In this document: piece by piece, positions 43,725 to 55,300 of the stretch
How positions within the stretch are numbered: position 1 is the stretch's first letter
Layout: every line of letters starts with the position of its first letter
Assembly (NCBI RefSeq): GCF_004364345.1
Contig: NZ_SOCA01000001.1
Coordinates: 1,116,001 to 1,180,000 of the forward strand
Source of the DNA: Prosthecobacter fusiformis
GTDB taxonomy: Bacteria; Verrucomicrobiota; Verrucomicrobiia; Verrucomicrobiales; Verrucomicrobiaceae
Direction of reading: 5' to 3'
Length of the DNA: 64,000 nucleotides
Position numbers and translations under genes: made by a program
The notes under the pieces: model-generated
Databases searched by the model: none
Seen by the model: the letters and a program-made list of their open reading frames with translations, nothing else
Told to the model about the DNA's origin: nothing

Positions 43725-44209
43725 GTTTCGTCGGCTAATTGAAGAATCTTTTCACGTGTCCGGGCTGACAGCCAAAAGCGGCTGCGGTTTTGAAGGTCAT
43801 CGAGAACGGGACGGAGGAGCTTCAGATGACTGGCTTGCTTGGCCCTGAAAAGGACGCCCAAAATGCCCACGACTTCGAGACCTAGAGCTTCGGCGACTTT
43901 CCTGCCTTGCTGCTCGTCCAGCAAGACGGCGTCGGCTTGATGCTCCAAGGCCAGTTCAATGGCGGCACTTTCACCCCGGTCAAGCTGAGCCCAGGGTGCA
44001 CGGTTTTCCAGGGAGTGACTGGTTTGCAGGACTTGGATCCATTGAGGAAATGTCACACCTCCAAACAATGGATAAGCAGCAGTGATTCTGTCAAACTCTT
44101 CGGCTACTTCTATGGGGGCATAAACCACCTCGAAGAGCTCTTTGAGCAGGGGGTGCAAACCTACCTGGCAGAGATTCAAAATGACTGAGGTATCTGCAAC
44201 GACGATCAC
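43721..44209 (-). CDS. PIN-like DUF3368 toxin
   Basis: The 162-residue protein starts MIVVADTSVILNLCQVGLHP, with Asp6 as the first acidic PIN residue. Further acidic positions are in LDRGESAAIELAL and VLLDEQQGRKVAEALGL. This is the DUF3368 branch of the PIN fold, metal-dependent RNases that form toxin-antitoxin pairs with UPF0175 proteins, as here. The start overlaps the antitoxin stop (44206-44209), and the stop overlaps rnhA. Activity is inferred from the family. Confidence 0.8.
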   Translation of the reverse strand: MIVVADTSVILNLCQVGLHPLLKELFEVVYAPIEVAEEFDRITAAYPLFGGVTFPQWIQVLQTSHSLENRAPWAQLDRGESAAIELALEHQADAVLLDEQQGRKVAEALGLEVVGILGVLFRAKQASHLKLLRPVLDDLQNRSRFWLSARTREKILQLADET

Positions 44210-44445
44210 TTTGCAAAGAGTCGGTCAAGGGCTGCAATGTCCTGATCCAGGCTGGTTTCATCGGCTGCAGGGATGCCCCGTTCATAGAGGGCTTGCTGGA
44301 AGGAAAAGAGATCCACCTCGGCGAGTTCCGAAGCGGCGACCTTGCCCAGGCGGCCATGCTGATACAAGGCGCAGGCGAGTTCCAGGCGCAGATCATTCAC
44401 GCTGAAAGCGCGCAGAGCCGGGGTGTCTGGAATGTTCATGACCAT
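44206..44445 (-). CDS. UPF0175-family antitoxin
   Basis: The 79-residue protein has LRLELACALYQHGRLGKVAA and ELAEVDLFSFQQALYERGIP, the helix-turn-helix pattern of UPF0175, the usual partner of DUF3368 PIN proteins. It probably neutralises the toxin and represses the pair. It begins four bases after the gmhB stop; ATG 44439 is an alternative start. The order antitoxin-then-toxin with a four-base overlap is typical of type II modules. Confidence 0.78.
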   Translation of the reverse strand: MVMNIPDTPALRAFSVNDLRLELACALYQHGRLGKVAASELAEVDLFSFQQALYERGIPAADETSLDQDIAALDRLFAK

Positions 44446-44449
44446 GGAC

Positions 44450-45007
44450 TTATTCTACTTCTTCCGCAGTCTCTGCCAAGCATCTTTCCAGCAGTGCCGC
44501 CAGGCCGGTGGTATCTGGCAGGGTGTGGGTGGCGGAAACGAGGTGAGGGTTTTCGCTTTCGATGCGAATGGTGAGGGGGATGCCGGCGTTGGTGCCCATC
44601 TGGATGTCGCGGTCGGCATCGCCGACCATGAGGCTGCGGGTGAGATCAAGGTCATGCTCCCGGGCGGCGCGCAAGAGCATTTCGGCACTGGGTTTGCGGC
44701 AGGTGCAGGCGGGGTCGCTGGAGAGGCAGGTGCAGGCATAGATGCCATCGAAGGCGGCAGCGTGTTTTTCCAGCTCGGCCTGCATGCGGGCATGGATGTC
44801 ATCCAGTGTGGATTGCGACATGAGGCCTTTGCCCACGCCCTGCTGGCTGGTGGCCAGGATGGTGGCGTAACCACGAGTGTGACAAATCTTCAGCGCCTCG
44901 ATGATGCCGGGGCTGAAATGGAAGTCATCCCAGGTCAGGACGTAACCGGCACCTGGGGAGAGATTGACGACACCGTCGCGGTCAAAGAATACGGCAGGTC
45001 GGCTCAT
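44450..45007 (-). CDS. gmhB: HAD-family heptose bisphosphate phosphatase (GmhB-like)
   Basis: The 185-residue protein has the HAD nucleophile motif FFDRDGVVN (Asp9 and Asp11), the Thr/Ser motif LATSQQG, a zinc-binding loop CTCLSSDPACTCRKP and the acidic motif SLMVGDADRDIQMGTNAG. The zinc loop and length identify the GmhB type, which dephosphorylates D-glycero-D-manno-heptose 1,7-bisphosphate for LPS core synthesis. Related histidinol phosphatases share the fold, so the substrate is not certain. It overlaps ribD by four bases (ATGA). Confidence 0.82.
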   Translation of the reverse strand: MSRPAVFFDRDGVVNLSPGAGYVLTWDDFHFSPGIIEALKICHTRGYATILATSQQGVGKGLMSQSTLDDIHARMQAELEKHAAAFDGIYACTCLSSDPACTCRKPSAEMLLRAAREHDLDLTRSLMVGDADRDIQMGTNAGIPLTIRIESENPHLVSATHTLPDTTGLAALLERCLAETAEEVE

Positions 45008-46098
45008 GGATGGTGATCAGATTCATTGTTAGGCCAGACGGGACGACCGGTGAGGCAGATATTATCGCCAATGGGCAGGAGGGTGACGCTTTCCAAAGCG
45101 ACGGATTGAGCCCAGGGGGGACCACCGATGACAGGGAGACCGCCACCACAAAGCCGGGGGGCGATGTACCAGCAGACCTCGTCCACCGAGCGGGAGGCGA
45201 AGGCTTGGCCGAGGACGTTACCGCCGCCCTCAATGAGCACACTGGTGATGCCTCGTGTGGCGAGGTCACGCAGCACATCGGGGAAAGCGAGGTCGCGCAG
45301 GATGAGGGTACGGTCCTGATAGGCATCGGTGAAGACATGGGCCTCCGCAGGTAGGTGGCCTCCGCGAGTGAGGATGATGCGCCAAGGCTGCTCCTTGGCG
45401 CTGCCATTGCGCAGGGTCAGGCGGGGATTGTCCTGGCGCACCGTTTCAGCGCCGACCAGGATGGCATCCACGCGGGCACGCAGGCCCTGGCTGTGGGCAC
45501 GGGCAGCCTCGCTGGTGATCCAGGGGCCTTCACCGGCGGGGCGGGTGATGCGGCCATCCAGACTCTGTCCGGCCTTGGCGATCACATAGGGCAGACCGGT
45601 GGTGATCCATTTGGCAAAGGGGCGCAGGATTTCCTGGCACTGGGCCTCCAGGATGCCGGTGGTGACGCTGATGCCCGCGCTTTCCAAAAGCTGCCGGGCA
45701 CGGCCGACATGGCTGGGGTTGGGGTCCTGGGCTGCCCAGACGACACGGGTGATGCCTGCGGCCTGGATGGCGGAGGTGCAGGGGCCGGTGCGGCCCTGGG
45801 TGCTGCAGGGCTCCAGGGTGACGTAGATCGTGGCTCCTGGGATGCGTTCGGGCGCTCGGCTTTGGGCATCCAGTAGGGCTTCGATCTCGGCATGAGGCAG
45901 CCCGGCTTGCCGGTGATACCCCTGGCCGATGAGCTCGCCACCCGCCACGATGACGGCGCCGACGGCGGGATTCGGGCTGGTGAAGCCGATGCCGAGACGT
46001 GCCTGCTCCAGGGCGAGGCTCATCCAGTGGAGGTCGGATTCGTGGGTGGCAGGTGACATGACGGCCTGTTTCATAACGCGCACCTTTCCACCAGACAA
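45004..46098 (-). CDS. ribD: Bifunctional riboflavin deaminase/reductase
   Basis: The 364-residue frame contains an N-terminal deaminase domain with the zinc site GLPHAEIEAL and LEPCSTQGRTGPCTSAI, and a C-terminal reductase domain from about residue 165 (YVIAKAGQSLDGRIT, VLIEGGGNVLGQAFA). It catalyses two early steps of riboflavin synthesis. ATG 46074 (MKQAVMSPAT) is an equally likely start. No FMN riboswitch was seen upstream, and the other rib genes are not nearby. It is the first gene of a five-gene overlapping operon. Confidence 0.93.
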   Translation of the reverse strand: MSGGKVRVMKQAVMSPATHESDLHWMSLALEQARLGIGFTSPNPAVGAVIVAGGELIGQGYHRQAGLPHAEIEALLDAQSRAPERIPGATIYVTLEPCSTQGRTGPCTSAIQAAGITRVVWAAQDPNPSHVGRARQLLESAGISVTTGILEAQCQEILRPFAKWITTGLPYVIAKAGQSLDGRITRPAGEGPWITSEAARAHSQGLRARVDAILVGAETVRQDNPRLTLRNGSAKEQPWRIILTRGGHLPAEAHVFTDAYQDRTLILRDLAFPDVLRDLATRGITSVLIEGGGNVLGQAFASRSVDEVCWYIAPRLCGGGLPVIGGPPWAQSVALESVTLLPIGDNICLTGRPVWPNNESDHHP

Positions 46099-46175
46099 GG
46101 CGGCATTCAGCGGGAACGCTGACAGGGAAGTGCGGGCTTGACCGTTGGTGTGGGACTCTCTTCACTCCTGTCTGC

Positions 46176-47231
46176 ATGAACCGCCGCGTTTTTCTCCACC
46201 AGTCCGCCTTTATCACTGCCGCTCTGACCGCCTCCAAGCTGAAGGCTTCGGATTCGCGGCCTTTGCTCGGCATGGACCATTTTTCCCTGCGCGCCACGGG
46301 CTGGAAAGCGGGCCAGTACATTGATCATGCTGCCAGTCTGAAACTGGACACGTGTTTCATCTCCGAACTGCACATCTTTGAGAGCTTCGAAGAGGCTTAT
46401 CTGAAGGGGCTGAAGGAGCAGGCGGACAAAGCGGGGCTGAAGCTCTACGTGGGCACTGGTTCGGTGTGTGGCAGTTCCAATACCTGGAAGGATCTCTATG
46501 GCACGCCGGAGGAGCATCTGGCGCTGACCATCCGCATCGCCAAGGCGCTGGGTTCTCCGGTGGCCCGCTGTTACCTGGGCAATCAAAAAGACCGTGCAAC
46601 GGATGGCGGCATCCAGAAACACATTGAGGCCACGATCAAGGTCATCCAGGCTAACAAGTCCCGCGCTGAGGCTGAGGGCATCAAGATCGCCATTGAAAAC
46701 CATGCGGGCGACATGCAGTCCCACGAACTGAAGGCGCTGATCGAGACCGCAGGCAAAAGCTACGTGGGGGCAAATATTGATCCTGGCAATGCGGTGTGGG
46801 CCATGGAGGAGCCGATGGCGCACCTAGAGGCCCTGGGGCCGCTCACCATCTGCTCCAGCGTGCGGGATAGCATGGTGTGGGACACGGAAGATGGTGCCGT
46901 GGTGCAATGGACGGCTGTAGGAGAAGGGCTGGTGGATTTCAAAGCGTATGCGAAGCGCCTCGCCGAGCTGGCTCCAGGAGTGCCTTTGCAGGTGGAGACC
47001 ATCTCAGGCTTTGCGCGGCCCATGCTGTATAAAAACAATGAGGATTTCTGGAAAGCGTATCCTGGCTACCGGGATACGGCAGCTTTCAAGGGCTGGGTGG
47101 ATATGTCCAAGAAGGGCAAGGAAATCCCCACTTTTAAAGCACCGGATGGCGCTGGAAAGAAGGACGCTGAAATTGCTTATCAAAAGGCGGAGTTGCAGCG
47201 CAGCATCGAATGGTTGCAGGCAAATCTGTAA
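46176..47231 (+). CDS. Secreted sugar phosphate isomerase/epimerase-like TIM barrel
   Basis: The 351-residue protein starts with a twin-arginine-like leader, MNRRVFLHQSAFITAALTAS. The TIM barrel of the xylose-isomerase/AP-endonuclease-2 type follows, with GIKIAIENHAGDMQSHELKA and YVGANIDPGNAVWAME supplying metal-binding Glu and Asp. These proteins act on sugars or inositols, usually with a divalent metal. The family is abundant in Verrucomicrobia, often beside Gfo/Idh/MocA genes. It is divergent from ribD and alone here. Confidence 0.82.
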   Translation: MNRRVFLHQSAFITAALTASKLKASDSRPLLGMDHFSLRATGWKAGQYIDHAASLKLDTCFISELHIFESFEEAYLKGLKEQADKAGLKLYVGTGSVCGSSNTWKDLYGTPEEHLALTIRIAKALGSPVARCYLGNQKDRATDGGIQKHIEATIKVIQANKSRAEAEGIKIAIENHAGDMQSHELKALIETAGKSYVGANIDPGNAVWAMEEPMAHLEALGPLTICSSVRDSMVWDTEDGAVVQWTAVGEGLVDFKAYAKRLAELAPGVPLQVETISGFARPMLYKNNEDFWKAYPGYRDTAAFKGWVDMSKKGKEIPTFKAPDGAGKKDAEIAYQKAELQRSIEWLQANL

Positions 47232-47399
47232 GGAAAGCGAGATCAAAGGCAAGTCGCCTGAGTCTGGTGCAAGCCTGCCTTAGGTTTTGAATTACTAGAA
47301 TTTCAAAAATGAGATGCATAAAAGATCGGTTTCCCGAAAATTAAAGTTTACTTAATTATTTAAGATAGCTAAATGAGGCCATAATTACCTGTGGCTGCC

Positions 47400-49049
47400 A
47401 TGACACTATCTCCCGATACACTGCGTCCTGACACATTGACCGAACTGGAGGCGAGTCTGCACCAGATGAAAACGGCCAATTACTTCCTCCGGGTCGCGGT
47501 GGACCAAGTGCCGGAGGCGGTGCTGATCCTGGAAGCGGAGACGAATGAAAAGTCCGGGCCGAAGGTCTTGTTCAGCAACGCCACTGCCGCTGTCCTGGTG
47601 GGTGTAGAGCCGGAGAAAGGCCTGCGTGGAATGGGCATCACCGACCTAGCCGCAGGCGATATGGATGCTGCTGTCTTGCTGGAAAGTCTGAATCGTGCGG
47701 TGGAGAATGGTGGTGCGCATGAGTGCGAAGCCATGGTGCAGAACTTTTATGGCAATGCGCCCCAGCGCTGCCGCTGGCGTGTGCGCGCTGTTTTCAACAG
47801 CCTGCGCAAGCTACTGAACTTCACCCTCATTGTAACGCCGCTGACGGCCGGTCAGGCCGCCGGGACACGCGCAACGCCGATGCGCTGCGATGACCTGGAT
47901 GCGCAGTCTAACCAACTCAAGCAAGACAACCTGGCCGCACTGGCGCAGGGCATCGCGCATGATGTGAATAATTTGTTAGGTCCGGTGACCATGCGTCTTT
48001 CAGACCTGCTGCAACAGGTGCAGGGGCAGCCCGCGCTGAAGGAGGAACTGCAGCTCATTTTCAGCGGCCTGAAACGCGCCCGCCAGTTCACCTCGCAGGT
48101 GGTGACGGCCTGCAAGTCTAAGCCGCATCAGAAGCAGCCCGTGGACCTTGCCGCCATCATTCATGACACTGTCAAATTCGCGGGAGCAGGGTCCAATGCC
48201 CAGCTCCGCGTACGCCTGGGCACCGCCCTGCGCTGGCCTGTAGCGGATGGGGTAAAGATCAGCCAGGTGTTGCAAAACCTGATCCTCAACGGCATCCAGT
48301 CCATGCCCCAGGGCGGCTACATGGATGTGGACGCGGAGAACGCGGACATCGGCCTGGCTGAAGACGAAGTGCTGAAACCAGGCACCTATGTGCGGGTGAC
48401 GGTGCGTGACCGCGGCTGCGGCATCCCGCCAGAAAATCTGGACCGGCTTTTCAAAGAAACCTTCACCACGAAGCCTGACGGCAACGGCATCGGCCTGACC
48501 ACCTGCAAGCTCTTCATCCATGATCTGGATGGAGACATCCGGGTCTCATCGCGCCTGAATGTGGGCACGGAATTCACCATCTATCTGCCTGCGGTCCCCG
48601 CACTGATCGCAGGCGCCACCGCAGAAAAAGACCAAGCACCGGTACCGCTGAAAAAAGGCCAGGGCCGGGTGCTCATCGTGGATGATGAAGATGACCTGCG
48701 GAAGGTGGCCCATCTGATCCTGAAACGTTGCGGATATGAAGTTATCGAATGTGATAACGGCCAGGATGCGGTGAAGATTTATCATAGCCTGGCCCGCACC
48801 GGCACCCCGCCGGATGTGGTGCTGATGGACCTGACCCTGCGCGGCGGGATGAACGGTGGTGAAACTGCGGCAGAGATCCTGCGCTTTGACCCGGAAGCCC
48901 GGTTGGTCGTGACCAGCGGCAGCGTGAATGAAGACGTGCAGATGACGTATCTGGAAAAGGGCTTCGTCGGCGTGCTGCCGAAGCCTTATGAAGCGGGAGA
49001 GCTGACCCAGATCGTGCACCGCGTGGTGACCATGATGAGCCGCGCGTAA
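47400..49049 (+). CDS. Hybrid sensor histidine kinase with C-terminal receiver domain
   Basis: From ATG 47400 the protein has 549 residues; a GTG at 47391 is an alternative. It has a PAS-like sensor domain (about 15-150), a HisKA segment with His187 in AQGIAHDVNNLLGPV, and a HATPase domain with VLQNLILNGIQSMPQGG and DRGCGIPPENLDRLFKETFTTK. A receiver domain follows, with DDEDDLRKV and the phospho-acceptor Asp477 in VVLMDLTLRG. There is no membrane helix, so it senses an intracellular signal. No response regulator lies next to it. The upstream 160 bases are A/T-rich and probably hold the promoter. Confidence 0.9.
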   Translation: MTLSPDTLRPDTLTELEASLHQMKTANYFLRVAVDQVPEAVLILEAETNEKSGPKVLFSNATAAVLVGVEPEKGLRGMGITDLAAGDMDAAVLLESLNRAVENGGAHECEAMVQNFYGNAPQRCRWRVRAVFNSLRKLLNFTLIVTPLTAGQAAGTRATPMRCDDLDAQSNQLKQDNLAALAQGIAHDVNNLLGPVTMRLSDLLQQVQGQPALKEELQLIFSGLKRARQFTSQVVTACKSKPHQKQPVDLAAIIHDTVKFAGAGSNAQLRVRLGTALRWPVADGVKISQVLQNLILNGIQSMPQGGYMDVDAENADIGLAEDEVLKPGTYVRVTVRDRGCGIPPENLDRLFKETFTTKPDGNGIGLTTCKLFIHDLDGDIRVSSRLNVGTEFTIYLPAVPALIAGATAEKDQAPVPLKKGQGRVLIVDDEDDLRKVAHLILKRCGYEVIECDNGQDAVKIYHSLARTGTPPDVVLMDLTLRGGMNGGETAAEILRFDPEARLVVTSGSVNEDVQMTYLEKGFVGVLPKPYEAGELTQIVHRVVTMMSRA

Positions 49050-49391
49050 TGCCGGAATGCTGATGGGCAGCCGTTATTGATAACGACGCTTACACAGCGT
49101 GTTAGGCCATCCTGGCCACAGTTTGTGGGCGGTCGCCATCACTCCATACGGTAGAGGCACGGATGCTTGGAAGCTCGGACTCGCCGCAGAGAGGCTGAGG
49201 AGGCAGAATGCGGGCGGATGAGGTTGGAAAACTCAACCCAGCTTTGCCCCTTTGCCCCCTCTGCCCCACTGCGGTAAAAATGATCTTCCTATCGACCATA
49301 TAAGACGGCCCTTTGACCTTTCTTTGAGGCAAGGCCCTCACTCCGGTATATCAGGAGGAGGGCTTTACCGAGGCGCGGGGGCCATCAAAGA
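49050..49391. other. Convergent intergenic region with a TTTACCGCA-type arm
   Basis: This lies between two converging genes. It contains CGTTATTGATAACG (a short hairpin shortly after the kinase stop), GGCCATCCTGGCC, and at 49241-49279 the sequence GCTTTGCCCCTTTGCCCC leading to CACTGCGGTAAAA, which resembles the repeat arms at 24644-24758. No gene is seen. Confidence 0.5.
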
Positions 49392-52300
49392 TTACGGCTC
49401 TTCTGCGGGAGGATCTTCTTCTGGCGGATCCTCTACAGTGGGTTCTTCAAAGCTGAGGCTAAACGTTTCACTAGCTATTGGTGACAGGTTGGCAGCGTTG
49501 CGAACGGTCACGTGATAAGTACCGGAATCTTCGGTTGTTGGAGTGGTAATCGTATATTGGGCGCTATCGCCGCCTTCCTCGATTTCTTCGCCATTTTTAT
49601 ACCATTGATAAAAATAAACTGGATAGATGGCAGGAGATGGAGTGGCCGTCATGCTGAAGGTCGCATTCAAAGGCGGTGTGAGTGTATCGGGATTTCTTGT
49701 AACACTGACCGAAGTCACCGGGAGTTGCACATTCAGGCCCTTAACGCTGCTTTCCACAGAGCTAGGAGTGCCGTTGATATTGTTGGAAATCGTCACCGTG
49801 TATTCCCCTTCATCATTCGAGGTGAGTTCAGGGATCTCATATGTGGAGGAGGTTGCATTCTCGATGATCTCTCCGTCCTTTTTCCAAACGTAGCCAAACT
49901 CGGGTTCTCCCAGTGCTTCGGCAGAGAAGACCACACGCTTGCCAAGGGGAACGTAGGTATCTGAAGGACTGCGAGTGAGCGAGACATTGGACACACTGCT
50001 ACTGACAAGAAGAGGAACGCCCTCGCTGATGACATAATCTGTCGTCACTGCATTCTTGACGCCGACTTTATACACGCCTTGATCCGCACCGCGCAGGAAG
50101 CCGATGGTGTAGGTGGCGGAAGTGGCTCCCTGGATCTCCACATTTTCGTCCCCAACCACCTTATACCACTGATACTCATAAGGCCCCTGACTATCCACGG
50201 TGAGGCTGAAGGTCAGATTTCGATAGCCGTATCCGATGGTGTCCTCAGGGGGGGTGCGCTGGGCCACGACGCTGGTGATCGGATAGTCCACCGTGAGCAC
50301 ATTCGCCGAACTTTTCAGTTCGTGCCCAGTGCTTGTATCCGTCACGACAACGTAATATTTGCCTGCTGAATCACTGGTCACGTTTGTGATGCTATAAGTG
50401 TCAGACGTCTCCCCTGCGATATCATCTTCATCGCTATCATCCGTATTGGCTTTTCTCCATTGATATGTGTATGGGCCTGTACCAGCCACGGAAGTGACTT
50501 CAAAGACGATCGGGGTAGAGCTGCCAATAGGCACCGGGTTCGTAGCCGGGGTGCGAGTGACCACGATGTTGGTGATGAGGTTGTTCACGGTCAGGACAGC
50601 TGGCTGGCTGGTGACAGTGGAAAGAGATGTTTTGACGACCACATCGTAAGTACCCTGGCTGCTCTCGGTGATGTTGGTCAGTGCAAGAGTGGATGCCGTC
50701 TTGCCACTGATATTCACACCGTCTTTCCGCCACTGGTAGGTGACAGAAATACCCGTCGGCGGGGTGGCAACCACGGTGAAGGTATGGTCAACAGCAGCCT
50801 GGCCAGTAATGGTGGGATTCAGTGTCACCGACTGTGGATGCTGGGTAATGAGGACTGGCAGAGGATTGAGAACCACACTGCCGGACAAAATGGGCGCGGT
50901 CTTGATTGTAGTCGTCGGAGGTGTGTCCGAAGGCAACTGGCCGAGGAGGAAATAACCGACACCCAGCCCATCGGCACCCGTGACGGCAGGTGAGTCCGTA
51001 TAATAAAAACCGGCAGCCGCAGTGGGGATGCGCGGGATGATGAGTCCGAGAAAGGTGGCGGTGCGGGAAGGGGCACCAGTTGGGGCCACTTTGAAGCTCC
51101 CGCTGATGAGGCCTACGTCCGGAGTGATGGTCAAGCTGAGGCCCCCAGCATTCGCCACCCCTGGCGTAATCGGGATGAGTTTGCTTGTACCAATGCTGAG
51201 CTGGGCTACATCCGGATTCATCCCGGCGAATTCAAGACCGCCATCTTCAAAATCAATGCTGGCATTGCCGGGAGTATCTTTAGGCAGGTCCAGGATCAGT
51301 TTGTTCGTTCCCGGCTTAAGGTAGGTACCACCCCTGACACTAAGGACTTGGGTGCTGAAACCTGCTTTGTAATTACGCTCACTGGCGGTCGTCTGCGGGG
51401 CTTTCGTCCAGGCAACAGCACCATCCAGACGGTAGATGAAATTGGAGCTGTTTTGTGTGCTGGGCAATTCAACGATGAGCATCTTGGGCTGCCCGATGAC
51501 AGAGCCAGTGCTTTTATACAGGGACTGATAAACGAGGAACTGTTCCTGCCCGCCTACAAATGAACTGGCAGTGACGGTCGTGCCGTCCGCCATGCGCCCT
51601 GACATCTTGGCGGTGCCATTGTTGTCGGTTGTTACCACGAGGTAACCCGTGCCCTGGGGCACAGCCTCATTGCCCACGTCGTCTCCAGTAAGAGTCAGTG
51701 CCACATGGTGACGGCCCACATAGCCGGAAAAGCCAGCCCTGGCACTGTTGTATTTGTTGCGATAGGCAGAGAAGGCCACGGCATTTTCACCGTCGGTGAT
51801 GATGCCTGAGACATCGCCACTGACGTCATAACCCGAAGGTGCGATGGAGGATAAAGTGAGCGTGAGAGTATCCTTGCCCTTCCGGATGATGGTGGCCTTG
51901 CCAGAAGTATAAATAGAGCCGGGGGTCTGGGTCATCAAGCCGGTGAAGCTGATGACTTCCTTGCCCTGGCTCAGCTTGCCGCTGATGACGCCAGTATCCG
52001 TCACTGTCATGTCCACACGCCCGCCCATGTTGTTGTTAAAATAAGTGGAGTTGGCGATCTGTCCCACAAAGGAACCCACGACGGCCTCCGGCATCGGCCG
52101 GACATTCATGGTGATATTGGAAAGGGTGGATGATCCCTTCGGATTTTTGGCCGTCAGCTTCATGATATACTGGCCATAGCGCGTAGCTTTGCCGGTGATC
52201 CGGCCGGTCACGGTATCCAGCTTCAAGCCGGTAGGCAGGCCGGTGAGAGAAAATGAGGCGATGCTGAAGTTCGTGTCTCCACCGCCAGGGATCTGGTAGT

Positions 52301-55300
52301 CGTATTCAATACCCACATACGCATCGGGCGGCGTGAAGGCAGCGAGTGTGGGTGCAGCTCCGGCAAAGCCCACTCTCCAGGGTCCAGTCTCCGCATTGTG
52401 GGACGCATCCACCGCATCCTCCACATAGCAGGTGTATTCACCGGTATCAGACTGCCCAAAAGTTTTGATCGTCAGGGTGGGGCTGGCGGCACCGGAGATT
52501 TTATTTGGGATGTCAATCACCGTGGTCGTTGAGTCTTTCTTCCACTGATACTTCAGATTTGGCCCGGACACCTGGGCCTTCAGCACCACAGTTTTAGCAG
52601 GCAGTGACATCATGAGGCGGGAGGATTTATCCACCACGATGACGCTGGCAGCACTGCTGTCCGCACGGGTCACAACGTTGCTGGCACGCATCACGTAGCT
52701 GCCGCCGTCGGTGAGCTTGGTCACTGGGATGTTCAATACAGCGGCCTTCTGTCCACTGACGGTGGAGTTCGTGCGCAGCCAAGTGATCGTCGGCACGGGG
52801 GCACCTCTGACTTCAGTGGTCAGAACCAGGGGGTCACCCAGCTTCACCACTTTCCTAACCGGATGTGTATCAATCACCGGCGGTGCACGGAAGTCCAACC
52901 GGGCGGTGACGCTGGTGAGGGTCATGCTGATGTTGCTGACCAGCACACGGTATTCGCCCGTATCAGAATTTTGCAATGCAGCAAAGGTCAGGACGTTCTT
53001 CTTGGCAGTGAGGTTGGTATCTGGGACATTTTCCCACACTTCACCGACCCGCTTCTGCCACTGATAAGTGAGTGCCGTACCTGTGGCCGTGACACTTAAA
53101 GTGGCTTTTTTATCCGGCAGCACAGCCAAGGAAACTGGCTGGCGCGTGATGACCGGGAGCTTGTGCCCCTTGATGACCGTGACAGTGAAGCTGTCTTCCA
53201 CAGGATTGTTATCCAGGTCCCGTGCACGCACGGTGACGGTGCTGGTGCCTGCCAGCAAACCTTCCAGCCGCAGGACACCATTGAGGATGCTGGTGCGGAC
53301 GATGGTGGGAGCGCTGTTTTCCACCACCTCATATTTGAAGAGGGCCACTTCCTTTGCACTGCGAATCTGCACCGTGCTATTGATGTCCATTTTGGCAGGG
53401 GCAGTGCCACCCGTCACATTCATGGGCACGTCCACCATTTCAGTTTGGTAACCGTCCAGGATGACCCCCGTTGTGGTATCTGACGAGCTAGGTGAATAGT
53501 CCCCAATTGGCAGTGCTACCATGTCATCGACCAAATCCATCCCTGAGCCTGCGACACGGCCAAAGACGGTGAAACCGGAGTTTTGGTTGTCCAGGTTTTC
53601 GACATAATTGGTTACACCACGAGCGTCATTATTTGCTACCAAGTTAAAGAAGAAATCATGAGTGGCGCTATCCGGGTTATCCCCCACTTTGGCATGCGCT
53701 ACGGTACCACGGACATTGGAAATACCGGGTTCATTTTCTGATGGCGGGCGCTTGAGGAGGGAGGTGAAGTAGTTTGGCGAATCAGTAGGCACATAGCCCC
53801 CTCCCTGCAAAATGAAGCCTGGAATAGACCGGTGGAAAATGACGCCGTTGTAAGCCCCGGTTTCCACATAGCCCATGAAGTTTTCCACCGCCTTGGGAGT
53901 CAGGCTATCATACAGCAAGAGGTCAATAATGCCCAAGCTGGTATCCAGGCGGACAGCCTTTTCAGAATCCGCATCGGTGAAGCGTCCGTTCAGGTCGATG
54001 GTATGCTGCGTGGCGGTTCCCAGGATTACGTCCGTAATAGGGGAAGCCAACACAGGTGTGGCATCGTCTTTTAGGATGCGCAGGGTCAGGGTCACTTCCG
54101 CGACGTTATCTGGATAAACGACCTCCATCGGGCAATGGAAGACGCCGGACTCTGTGGGCGTACCGCTGATGAGGCCATCGGCATTCATTTCGAGGCCAGG
54201 TGGCAGATCATCCACACTCCAGGAAGTTCGGTTAGGGCTGTCTGAGACGGCCATCTGGTAAGTGAAAGGGTCGTTCACCTTCGCAGGCTGGTGCGTGCGG
54301 CTGGTGAAACCATGCCGGGCATACGCGCGGGCGACGTTGCTCTCCGCTGCAGCAACATCGCCGACAAAGTTGCTATGAAGGGCATCCACCCTGAATTCAT
54401 ATTCTACATTCGGTGTTAGCAGAACAGATGTGGTGCTGCTGGTATTATAGCCCGTGACGGTGGCCTTGGTCGTGCCTGGCTGCATGTCCATGGAGTCATA
54501 CCATGTATCGCTGGTGCCGCCCGAGGGGCGTACATAGATTCGGTAAATGGTCTCCCCAATGGTGTTATCACCCCACGTTAGGTCCACGGCAGCGGACTTG
54601 CCAGAGGTCGTCGCCACAAGTTGTCCGGGACTGATCAGATCATCCATGATCACCGGAAGTTCATCCGTGTAATCTGCGGACGTGGCCGCAGGTGACCCGG
54701 TTGGTGGAACAGCGCGCACTTTCCAAATGTAGGTCCCCCCAGGACCAATCGCAGCCGTGATGGATGTCGAATTGGCAGCCATCGTATAGGTATTCCAAGT
54801 GATCGCCTCCGATTCATTTTCTACAGGCTTGCGGTATGAAATTTCGTATCCGGTTTCATTGTCAGTATTATCCTCCCAGGTCAGACGGATGTTGGATTCA
54901 TCCAGTTTTTCAGCCTGGAGATTTGTTGGCACCTTCACCGCAGGCACTGTGTAGGAAGAAAGACCTCCAGGATAGGTCAGGCTGGTAATATATCGTTTTT
55001 CACTGGCCGTATTCGATGTCACTTCCGTGGCGGTTGCGTCATCCTTCCGGGTGGCGCGGAGCATAAAATGATACGCCTGATTGGGCACCAACCCATGCTG
55101 CACCCAGACAGTGGTGCGGGTGGTCAATGCTTCTTTGTTATCAAAGTAGGACAGTCCTCCGGGAAGCGGAGCATAGTTTTCATCCCCTGTCAGGCTCGCT
55201 TTCTTGTAGAAGATTTGGAAATATAATTCCCCTGTACTATTGTCCTTCCAGCTGAATTCCAGTATGCCATCGGAGACCTCATTATCCTTTGAGTATGTAG

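Noticed and set aside
45004-46175. An FMN riboswitch upstream of ribD
   Set aside because: The region between ribD and the divergent isomerase gene is only about 77 bases and shows no FMN-aptamer consensus.
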